Below, piece after piece: positions 23,801 to 33,500 of a stretch of 64,000 bases of DNA; the first letter of the stretch is position 1, and every line of letters starts with the position of its first letter. A model generated the notes under the pieces. That model did not search any database. It saw only the letters and a list, made by a program, of their open reading frames with translations, and had not been told where the DNA came from. Origin of the DNA: Lingula anatina (Eukaryota; Brachiopoda; Lingulata; Lingulida; Lingulidae); the NCBI RefSeq assembly GCF_001039355.2, contig NW_019773803.1, positions 276,236 through 340,235 of the forward strand, in the 5' to 3' direction. The position numbers were made by a program, and so were the translations under genes.

Positions 23801-26800
23801 TCATATCTTAGCACATGTTGTCTATATTTAATTTTAGCATGCTGAATTTGTTAACTTGTCAATACCAGTTCTTTTTCACCAAATAGGAAATTTGCTAAAA
23901 CTATTCATCAGACAAATACTAACCCATTTTAAACATAAAAATAAAAATGTATTTCTTACCAAATTGAAAAATCCTCTTTTTTTTCTGTCTTTTCCCCTTC
24001 AAAATAAATAAACTAACTATGAAGTAAATGATCATTATTATTGAAAAGACTGGAATTTTTCACATGTACATGGCAATTCAGCCAAAGAAAGTTACCCAAT
24101 GAATTCTTTTTCAGGTTGGTGCCATTATAATTACTCCCACGCGAGAGTTGGCAGTACAGATCAGTGAAGTCTTGACAAAGTTCCTAGAGCTAGCCCCACA
24201 GTTTACACAGCTTCTGCTTATTGGTGGTGCAAATCCACTTAAAGATATTCAGAGATTTAGAGATCAGGGGTAACTAATAGTGTTAGTGATGTTATTGTGA
24301 TATACACTAGTGCAATCCTCAAGAGGATGTCACATACACCTTGCTGACTAGTGACATATTTGATTTATACATGGACAAAAGTACGAATTATCATTATTAT
24401 GTCCAAGATTTATACCACTGCAGATGGTTAACATCAGTTTAAAATAAAAGACTCCCAACTTGGTGGGTTTCTGCTTCATCTGTGATGAATGTATGCAAGA
24501 ATTAGTTTCACCATATTTGGATATTTTGTTTCTGACATTCAAGGTGGTATAAGTGGCAATATAATTAAACTTTAGAGCCCATAAATAATGTGATGTCACC
24601 TATTTGCAATCACGTTTTAAACCCAAATGCAGTTTTCATATCTCTTTTAATTTTTGTGATCTTGGCAGTGATTTTTACTGTCTATCACCATTAAAAAACT
24701 CCGTGCATGATCCCTGCAGATGGATTTTTTTACGTGTCAGATGTAAGTCATAAATTACAAATTGCTTTATTTTTAAATATCAAAGTGTTCTGAAATTTTA
24801 TTTTTAGGGGACACATTATTATTGCCACACCAGGTCGTTTAGAAGATCTGTTTCAGAGAAGACAGGAAGGTGTAGATATAGCTGCAAGTGTGAAAGCATT
24901 GGTAAATACAGACATTAAACGGGTTTAAGTTACATGTAGAGCTGGATATATTAGGGGGTTGCATTTTAGATGACATCATAAATGGTGGAAAATTGGAAGA
25001 TACCCAAATTGACAGTAGTTATGTTTTAATTAGTTCATTATATTTTTTTGCAGGAGGTCTTAGTATTAGATGAGGCTGACAGACTATTAGATATGGGTTT
25101 TGAGGCAAGGTAAAACATATTAGCCATATTTAGGTGGTTCTTATTAATCATCAGTCATATCCTTTGACTTATGTGTGTTAAAATACATTGCTTAATTAAG
25201 CTAAACTTGTAAGACTGAAATACCAACCCTATGCATTTCTGCATATGTTACTTAGTTTTTATGTTGATAAAACCATTGGTCATTTTAGAGCATTGATATT
25301 GACAGCATTGAATTTTTCTTATAATTTCACAACTACAGGTAGTCAACATTTAAATTTTTTTGCTAGTATCAACACAATTCTTAGTTACCTTCCCAAACAG
25401 AGGAGAACGGGCCTGTTTTCTGCCACTCAAACTCAGGAAGTTGAAGCTTTAATAAGGGCAGGTTTAAGAAACCCAGTCAGAGTGACTGTGAAGGAAAAAA
25501 ATACTGGAGACACTGTTGGAACTCAACGAACACCATCTTCATTACAGAATTATTATATGGTGGGTATTATGCCCTGATATTTTCAACATTCCAATTTGTT
25601 AGCAAAAAATGTAGAGAATTTTTCTGGAAAGAGCCATTTCAAAAATTGTTAAGAATTGGTGGTAAAAGGCTTTATACTAAATCTTTATAGGGCAAGTGCA
25701 AACTGAACAAATTTCTCTTCATACGTAGTTCTTGTAACTGATAAGAGATACTTAGGCAAAGCTTTCAAACATCTGCATGTTCCAGACAGTTTGTGAAGTG
25801 ATAAACTTTAAGTTCACTGGTCAGTATTTTCCTCCTTTTCAGGTTTGTGATAGTGATAAGAAATTCAACTATCTGGTAGACTTTCTGAAGAGCCATAGTC
25901 AACTGAAAAACATGGTGTTCTTTAGCACATGTGCCAGTGTAGATTATTTCTCTAAAGCCTTAGAGACGTAAGTTATCATTACTTTTTTTCAGTTATCAAC
26001 TTAATTCATACTAACAATAGATCAATTAATTATTTGATACTTATTTCTCAAATAGATTCTTTGTAAGCTCCTAAAAAGGAATGGGGTTCATATGAGATAA
26101 AAATTGAATGAGTTTTTTTTTTTTTTTAATTCTTGTGAGGAATTACAGTATATCTACACAATTATGATGTATTGCAATTTGTTATTGACTGTCTTCATTT
26201 GTTCATCACTGTGCCTGAATGACAATACAATATAAAGATTTAATGATATAACAGGTTGCTTCCAAACACTGAAGTATTAAGTATACATGGAAAAATGAAA
26301 GTGAAAAGGAATACAATATTTACAAAATTCAAAAATTTGAAAAGGTGAGTTGTAGATTTAAAAGCTCCCTAAAGATAAATATTAACATTGCATACTCCAG
26401 TTAATCATAATATATACTTGCTCTAAGTATTGACATGGGTCTGCAATATATTTATAACTTCAAGGGTTGATTATTAAAACAAAATGAAATGGGACTCAAA
26501 GCATTTCTGTATATTCAATCTTTTTCTACATTTTTAAATTAAAATGTTTAGAGTTTATATGTTACAGTAAATACAGCATGTGTATTAGTTATACTGTATT
26601 TGTATAGTTTAGTACACATTCATACTTACTGTATACTATTTTGTGTTGTGAATATCTGGAGAAATTGTATGGTATTTGCATATTACAGGTAATATGCATG
26701 TCAACTGTTACAATACTCAATATTTGTATGCTATACTTGATGTATTTAAACTGTTACAGTGGTATTTTGATGTGCACAGATGTAATGGCTAGAGGTATAG

Positions 26801-28841
26801 ACATCCCTGATGTGAACTGGGTAATACAGTTTGATCCTCCCAGCTCAGCAACGTAAGTACAAAGACATGCCTTATGGCTTGGATTCAGACACACACTGGT
26901 TTAGGATTTTGTGGCTCCATCGGAGGGCAAATTCATTTTAATACTGATTTTTCTGAAGTGCAGTTGTGTATTTCTCTGTATCCGTAGATTATACCAGTTG
27001 CTGTGCAGCTTTGTAGAGTTCAGTCAGCTGAGATATATGCCATTGTGCCAAAGATATTAAGATATTAAGAACTTGGAATATGTACTCTCAGAATACTGGT
27101 CTGATTATTGTGGAATAACTGTACATTGTCACGTTGATAGGCATGTTACTGACCTATCTTTACAGTGCCTTTGTACATCGTTGTGGAAGAACTGCCAGGA
27201 TTGGGAACACTGGAAATGCTTTGGTCTTTCTGATTCCAACTGAGGAAAGCTATGTGCAGTTCTTATCTATTAATCAAAAGGCATGTAATTATGTGAATAT
27301 TCACTTTCTTGCTTTTAAAATTAAATGTCTGTTATTTTTTCATTGGCTAAAGCTTATTTAATGAGTTAAGATGTAGAATGACTTCATATAGTATCCTCTG
27401 CATGTCTGAGCATGCTTTTAACCAGTAAATTAAGCTGAAACCAAGACCCAATATACATCATGCTGTCTTAATACACAATCTTTTTCAATGATAGGTACCT
27501 CTGAAGATGTTGCAGCCACCCCATTTGAAAGTAGATTTATTACCAAAGCTTAAACAAATGGCTAGAGAAGACAGAGCTATATTTGAGAAAGGAATGCGGG
27601 CATTTGTTTCTTTTATGCAGGCTTATGCCAAACACGAGTGTTATCTTATATTTAGGATAAAAGGTAAGCATTTAATTTGACTTCAAACTTAAATTTATGT
27701 AAATTTTTTTTAGTACAAGTCTTTTGAACTTTGTAAATATTATCTGTTATTATCTGGAAAAAAAAATGGCATGGTTTATAATTAGTTATCTCTTATTCAT
27801 ATATTAGATTATTCTCACTTGATGTATGAAAATATTTTTTGCATTTTTGCAGAGCTTGACATAGCAAAATTAGCAAAAGGATTTGGACTTCTCCAGTTAC
27901 CAAAAATGCCTGAACTGAAGGGGAAAACATTTCCCGATTTTATTCCAGATCCAGTAGATTTAATGACAATTCCTTACAAGTAAGTTTGGCAGAATTTTCT
28001 ACTACAGCACAGTTTGATTTATACTCTGAAATGTGGAGGAAGGCAATGTTTCATTAAAATAATCTGCTTTCAAATTGTTAAAAATTTAATGGCACATGCT
28101 CTGCCTTTTTGTTCAAAAGTTTAACAAATTTAACAGTTGCAGGGAAGATTAATTTTGTATTTAACATGCATGTACCTCATTTAAGAGATAAAAGCAGAGA
28201 AAAGCAAAGACAAGAACATCTGAAAATTTACCATCAAACAGGTGTATTCCCAGGAAAGAAAGTCAAAATTCATAAAGTAAGTTTTTGTATTTCATCAGTT
28301 TTTTCCTTGCATAAAAAGTGTCAAATAGGCTCTGGAGAAATCATATAAAAACATTTAATGAATGTTTGAAAAGGATTTTAACAATTTAAAGTGTGTAATT
28401 TAAAAAAAAATTAAAATACAGACCCATATACCCTTATGCATGATTATGACAAATTTTATATTTCAGAAGGAAACGGTACCTTGGTCCAAACAAAAAAATC
28501 GAAAAGAAAAGAAGAAACAAAGGAAAGAAGTGAAAGAGCAAAGAAAACGTAAAATGGAATTTAATGATGAAGAATTGGATGAATTAGAAAAAGATGCAAA
28601 ACTGGTCAAAAAACTGAAAAGAAAAAAGGTGAGAAAAGGCTCATCTTTTTTCAGCTTTTGGATTTAGCAAAAATTTCTTGATACATTTAAGTAAAGAGTA
28701 CTGTAAATTACTTTAAAAGAGAAAGATCTTATTTGTTTAAGCTTTTGAATGCCAATCTGAACAAATTTTTTTTTTATACAGATAACTGAAAAGGAGTTCA
28801 ATCATAAATTTGATGACCTATCAGATGAGAATGGAACTTGA
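14839..28841 (+). CDS. DDX55: ATP-dependent RNA helicase DDX55 (DEAD box), 15 exons
   Basis: Exons: 14839-14934, 15183-15320, 24115-24269, 24808-24901, 25054-25109, 25367-25559, 25843-25967, 26255-26344, 26760-26852, 27166-27280, 27495-27663, 27853-27979, 28186-28276, 28467-28628, 28782-28841. They give 587 aa; human DDX55 is 600 aa and its yeast counterpart Spb4 acts in 60S ribosomal subunit assembly in the nucleolus. Motifs in order: Q motif MTPVQ (28-32), motif I AVTGSGKT (49-56), PTRELA (86-91), TPGR in exon 4, motif II DEAD (167-170), SAT (198-200), VFFSTC in exon 7, ARGID (326-330), HRCGRTAR (351-358). The family-specific C-terminal part follows ([14 protein letters not shown], then lysine-rich, ending ITEKEF...). 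All catalytic residues are present. Intron 10 starts with GC rather than GT. Intron 2 is 8.8 kb and holds a minus-strand gene plus several mobile elements. I chose the ATG at 14839 because it gives the usual short N-terminus before the Q motif. Confidence 0.96.
15466..16508. mobile_element. Possible ~1-kb terminal-inverted-repeat element
   Basis: The left end carries 'aatagaggttgtccgggttctc', a bridge, then 'ttttacgagatctgcc' and 'gaggtggggttaaaat'. Reading the right end (16400-16508) on the other strand gives 'aatagggacggtccgagatag', then 'gagatttcacgag' and 'aggtggggttaaaat' in the same order. Two open frames inside (15990-16253 and 16265-16552, plus) do not resemble a transposase and the second overlaps the inverted end, so I do not call them genes. 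A single N lies at 15985. It is in DDX55 intron 2 and is more GC-rich than the intron around it. Confidence 0.45.
16764..16980. mobile_element. Long-hairpin MITE, family B copy 2
   Basis: Starts 'aaggctctattcccatag' and ends 'ctatggaaatggggtg'. Internal landmarks shared with copy 1 are 'tagatcgatct', 'ggggagtctcacta' and 'ccgacttaaatgtc'. The arms are less well matched than in the other two copies. It is located in DDX55 intron 2. Confidence 0.75.
16982..17390. repeat. Two tandem copies of a ~170-bp LINE 3' tail
   Basis: 'taagtattgtgacccttga' is followed by 'catgcgcc', 'gtcgagtcccactgccgag' and 'aaggaatatgctaagagtta'. The block occurs at about 16982-17157 and again at 17209-17370. The second copy runs into the C-terminal codons of a retrotransposon reading frame on the minus strand, so the repeated block is the 3' untranslated tail plus the last codons of that element. 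Confidence 0.65.
17323..17650 (-). mobile_element. Non-LTR retrotransposon (LINE) fragment, C-terminal end of ORF2
   Basis: The minus strand reads [11 protein letters not shown], then [19 protein letters not shown], and continues without a stop to a TAG at 17323-17325. The 'ETGR...C..C.....EDEYHF' arrangement is the zinc-knuckle-like C-terminal motif found after the reverse transcriptase domain in many metazoan LINEs. The reverse transcriptase and endonuclease domains are absent, so this is a dead, 5'-truncated copy. At its upstream side it is cut by the repeat at 17645-18020. Confidence 0.7.
17645..18020 (+). repeat. TTGGCCAAAAA-type interspersed repeat, copy in DDX55 intron 2
   Basis: Begins 'aactcttcatatgagaccca', passes 'ttcacaataaatacattgg', 'tgtgcttgccatc' and 'gggactaactttga', and ends 'gttatccctttaa'. 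The minus-strand copies at 21855-22215 and 56880-57260 contain the same blocks in the opposite order. An open frame at 17781-18020 is a by-product. Confidence 0.7.
18550..22618 (-). CDS. Unrecognised 409-aa protein, gene nested in DDX55 intron 2
   Basis: Exons in transcript order: 22618-22457, 20705-20374, 20010-19584, 19108-19060, 18809-18550. Splice phases agree at all four junctions; the donor after exon 3 (GTCAAT) is weak. An in-frame TAA just upstream of the first ATG (22616-22618, [15 protein letters not shown]) supports a true 5' end; a second ATG follows at 22609. The protein starts with a cysteine-containing, probably beta-rich part ([20 protein letters not shown]). The middle is mixed ([56 protein letters not shown]). 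A helix-like stretch ([15 protein letters not shown]) leads into a short exon with a Trp. The end is a basic, charged tail finishing in a run of lysines before TAG. No signal peptide or membrane segment. I do not recognise the family. The general shape made me think of topoisomerase VI B-like meiotic proteins, but I could not align it and give that no weight as annotation. The MITE at 19218-19474 sits in intron 3. Confidence 0.7.
19218..19474. mobile_element. Long-hairpin MITE, family B copy 3
   Basis: Ends 'agaccctgttcccata' and 'tataggaacagggtct' are perfect inverted repeats. Internally 'gcattcatcttaagtggctt' pairs with 'agccacttaagatgaatgc' and 'catgcctactgaagc' with 'gcttcagtaggcatg'. The element could fold almost end to end. 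It shares its ends and the 'tagat(c/t)g(a/c)tct' block with copies 1 and 2 but not the exact arm sequence. Confidence 0.85.
21855..22215 (-). repeat. TTGGCCAAAAA-type repeat, interrupted by a sequence gap
   Basis: 'aaagggataataactgtttg', 'ttttggccaaaaaatgaatt' and 'ttcctggagtaaacaacaat' lead into a poly-T run and then a 26-base block of N (21999-22024). The right part (22060-22215, 'agctcagatatcagaataat', 'ctatgagttgtttacaatg') matches 57130-57245. The length of the T run and gap is unreliable. Confidence 0.7.
22619..24114 (+). other. Rest of DDX55 intron 2, no gene seen
   Basis: The stretch between the 5' end of the nested minus-strand gene and DDX55 exon 3 has no frame supported by splice sites. 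The promoter of the nested gene should lie just above 22618. I see no clear TATA box. Confidence 0.4.
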
Positions 28842-29547
28842 TAATCATCATGCTTTGTACATCTTGTGCAGAAACATGTTGCCTTGCTTCCAGTCCAATG
28901 GGAATTAGACTCTTCACAGAAATATTTGGAATGATAGAGCTCACAGCTGTTGCCTGCCACTGTAAGATCTTAGCTCATTCAAGCAATTGGAACATAGAAA
29001 CTCAACTCATTAAATAGGCCGACACATAGAATTTTTTTTTTTTTTTTTTTTTTTTTTCTTACCAGAGCCAGCTTAAATGTCTTTGCTATTTTCCAACATT
29101 ACAGTGGGTATCTAGCCAACTTAATTTAGGAATTGGACATAACTAAGTGGCATTATTTGTAAATTAACTGTTGCATCTCAATATAACTGAAAGAATACAA
29201 CTGGCTCATCACCACTTCCGTAACATTTTATTATACTTGTAAAATTTATTTATCAAAAGAGATTTTTGTGATGTTCTCCCCTGTATAATTTAATAAACTT
29301 ATTTTTTTACTGACAGAATATTAAATTTGAGATTCTTGTGCATGATCAGAAAACTCCAATCTTTACCCACCTTTAAACATAAAATGCAACATACTACTCT
29401 CAACAGCATGGAAATGTATCAACCTTGTTTAAAATTTCTTTCAGCCAACACAATTTATGGAATTGCTATAAAAGAAAGTCTGTATTTCAAATGTGTTTTT
29501 AACCATGAAATGCCCTCCACTGGACCTGGACAGGTCGACTGGAATTG
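28842..29547. other. Convergent 3' region between DDX55 and OTC
   Basis: Stop codons of the two genes are 706 bp apart and face each other. A DDX55 polyadenylation signal AATAAA lies at 29292-29297. Minus-strand AATAAA motifs for OTC lie at 29227-29232 and again near 29247-29252. If these are used, the two 3' untranslated regions overlap by roughly 100 bp. A T run is at about 29032-29057. A plus-strand open frame at 29327-29551 is not a gene; it runs over the last OTC exon on the wrong strand. Confidence 0.6.
29292..29297 (+). terminator. Likely polyadenylation signal of DDX55 (AATAAA)
   Basis: First canonical AATAAA on the plus strand after the DDX55 stop, 451 bp downstream. Confidence 0.55.
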
Positions 29548-30478
29548 TTAGAATGTGGGTTTTGGATGCAGCGGCATGTACTGTTGCAGCAAATTCAGCA
29601 TCACTGCCTAGAAATGGAAAAATATACCACTTATAAAGTAATTAAGTGAAGAAGTATTTCTGGTTGCCTTTCGTCTTAAAGGATTACATGAAAATCATGA
29701 AATAAAGAGAAGTAAAGCTTATCACACTAAATGATGGTGACTCTCGATTGTATGATTACTTTTGTGATACTGCTAAACCATCAGTGAGGTGACCCATCAC
29801 ATCATCTGTCAAATGTTTGGTATGTTTCATTAAATCTTAGACACTATTTTTCACAATTACTGTGCTAATAAATAAGTAGACAGCAAAGCTGGCAAATATA
29901 GAGACACCATACAGGTAACTGGGCAGCAAAGCTGACAAATGTTCAGACATTACACAAAAAAGTACGCCAAATAATGTTTTGGCCAATTTTGATGCACTGT
30001 TAGTGTTACATAATGCTTTAAAGCAGAATAATCATTCTTACCTTCTTACATTATGTACTACAGGTAACATGGACATTTAAAAGCTAGCAAGTGATTCAGT
30101 TCCATGGGATATAAAAGCCAATGAAAACAATGCTGTGTGAGAAGTAAAAAAATTCACACACAAAAAAAAAGAATTGCCATAAAAGTAAACCGATTATGCC
30201 CATTTTCTAAAGCAACCTGCTTCTTTACCAAACAAAGCCACTCAGAGAATTTAAAGTAAACCAAAGATACGTTTTCGAAGTTATGGGGTGAACGTCACCA
30301 AAACTGTGCAAAAAAAATAATTAATTAATTAATTTAAAAAATCAGAATAATTACTGTAAATGTATATTGATGGTGCCAATTTTTAGAAGCAATCTGCTTC
30401 TTTGCCAAACAAAACAAATCACTCAGTGAATGTAAAAAATATGGTTTGGAAGTTATGGGGCAAACGTCACCAAAGTTA

Positions 30479-30516
<38 letters not shown>

Positions 30517-33500
30517 TTATTTATTTATTTACCATAAATGTAAGCAGATGGTGCCAATATTTGAATGCATACTGCCTCTCTACCAAAAAAAAGCCACTCA
30601 GTAAATTTAAAGTAAGACAAAAATATGGCTTGGAAGTTGTCGGACAGACGGACCAATCAGAATATATCAGCCATGAGCCTAGGTTTCAAAAAAAAAAAAA
30701 AAACCTCTGAACATTTGAGTATCAGACAATACAAATCTCAGGAACCATCTGAATTGAATTAAAAAACGAGGAATTCTGCATTTCCGCAAAAAGCTCATGT
30801 CTGATATATACAGACACTTTTTGTGTCTGTATATAAAAATCATTTTGAATTTTGATATATATTACATTTTTACTGACAAATAAAAGTGGCTACAGATGTC
30901 AACTTACCATAACTGTCCATTTCCTGTTTTCTGCCTCCTGCCACACAACTGACCTCTTTTCGTCGTAAAACACCTCATCACTGACCTCCTCCTTGTGTCT
31001 CGGAAGACAGTGCATAAATATGGCATGGGGTCCAGCAGCAGCCATCATCTGGAGCATGACCAAATCAAACGTAACTATTTTAATTTACTTAACATGCACT
31101 TTACATTTTTTCATGCACGGCTTATAGGTTTACAGGCTGCACTATGCATTTTGTCTATGCAGGAATGAATCTCAGATTTTCACATCTGATAGTGGTTTTG
31201 ATGCTATGTGGATATAAAATTTAAAAATATATATATCAAACCAAGTTACGCCCCATACCAACTGCTATATCACCTCAAAATAGAAAAGTGCTAAATTGAT
31301 GATGAAAGCTTTGAATTGCTTATGCTTATTGATTGCAACGTCGACATTTTATATTTACGAGGGCTTTCCCATTGTTTTAAATCAGCACAAAGATAGATGC
31401 ATTTTTGAATAATTTGATGCAGGAAAAAACTCATTTTCGGTAATTGGATGATAATGAAGCCAAGGGTTACAATAATAAAAGATTCCCTTTTTGGTTAATC
31501 TGACCTCCTTTGTAACTTCATATCCCATGAAGTCTTTGATTCTCTTCTTCGACTCTGCCTCCTGCCCCATACTGATCCAGGTGTCTGTAATTACCACATC
31601 AGTCCCTGCTACTGCCTCCATAGGGTCCCTGGTGAAATTCATTGATGTGCCAGACTAGAAAAAGTGAATGTTGTGTCATTTTGTTTTCATCAGAAATGCT
31701 TATACAACTATTGGTCATTGCTTATAAAAATAATAAATTTACTTTGGCAAAGAAAATTGATTTATTTATTTTTGTCAATTTATCACTGATTCACAGATTA
31801 GGTGTAATATAAGTAAAAACTTTGTTATAAGATAAATATGCTAGTTTGACCCATTAGGTTGGCATGTTTTTCACACAAAAATGGATATCAAATGTTAATT
31901 ATCCTAAAATGCCATACCACAGTGATATAAGAAGCAATATTTTATTGAAATTCTGAACACCAATATGGATAGCACGCAGAACTGTCAGAGACTGTACTAA
32001 ATTCGTTTAGTAAGACTGCTGTAAAAAAAGCACTGTGAAAATGTCCTGGATATATAGCTAGTTCACATTGTGTCCTGTATTTATTGTTACCATAATTAAG
32101 ACTATTTTACTTGCCTGTTTCACTAAAGTTACTGCATCTTCTTTTACTTTGGGATCAACATCATAGCCCTAAAGCAAAGCAAACAAACTTAGAAATGAAA
32201 ATAAAGCTTTTCACCTATTAGAAAATATTGTCATTACTAGAAAAGCACTCCGAGAGCACAGACCTCTGCCAAGGCGATTTTTGATTATTATTGATTATTG
32301 ATTGATAATTGATATGGATCACCACCAAAAACTAATCATCTGTTCCTTGGCCCACTTCTGACAGTTCCTGAAAATTTCATCAAAATCAGTCCAAAACTTT
32401 TTGAGTTATGTTGATGACAGACAAACAGGAGTGAAAACATAACCTCCTTGGCGGAGGTAATAATCCTTTTACAACTAAAAACAACTAGTGACTATAAAAA
32501 CTTAAGGACTGTCACACTGTTATGACTTAAAAGACTCAAACTGATTTTCTGGAGCAATACCTTAGGAGTGGCTATATTCAGATCCATTCCAAGCTTGGGA
32601 CATCCCATCAAAAATGAATGGACAACATTGTTACCATCTCCAACCCAAGCCAATTTCAACCCCTTCAGCTGACCAAAATGCTCCTGAAATGCAAAAGAGA
32701 ATGATTTGAAAAAGAGGAAATAAAATAATTGAAATCTTGATTTCTAACACATCAGCATGGTTATGTGTTCAAAATGGACTACTTACTGGTACTATCTCCA
32801 AACTTATTTCCTTGACTGAGTTATGGAGTATATGGACATTAGGACATCTGTAAGATTTTATATTTATCAAATTTTCACTTCTGACAATGTAAATTATTGT
32901 AAATGGTCTAGATTTTATTATCATTTAATGAATGTGGTGATAAGATGAAATATGTTAATTACAGAGGAAAAAACAGTATAATACAACAGAAGATAAAATA
33001 TGATGCAATGTAGTGTAAGAAATTATTTATGCTAATTATGCACTAACAAGGCCCACTACAAGTTTGGAAAAATTTCTACTTAAATGAATTACATTCAGCT
33101 GTCCCGAGTTGTTAACATAGCAATAAATTTCTCCTTATCGCTTATGTACAAAAGGTTGGGGGTACTTTTTTCTATTACTGCACATACAAGAAATTCGGGA
33201 TACTTTTTTTCCATTACTACATGTAATTGTATTTGATACAATGGCACATGAAGTGTAGCTATCTTCCTTCACTTTACAGAAAGGACAAACAGTTTTCAGA
33301 TAATATTTTTGGATAAATATAGGGCTGTATTGCAATTTTTTAGATATGCAAGCTAGTTCTAGGCCTCAGGCTAGTGCAGATATCTGTGTGAAGTCAGAAA
33401 ACTTCAGTGCCAATGTCTGTAAGAAGTCGGAAATCTCTTTCAAGTACATTTCTTAATTATTATAGGATTTGATTAATTTGTATGTGTGTTACTTTTAGAT

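Noticed and set aside
30195-30655. Direct repeats with regular spacing considered as a CRISPR-like array
   Set aside because: Three degenerate 170-bp units in an animal intron with microsatellites between them; no short identical repeats with unique spacers.
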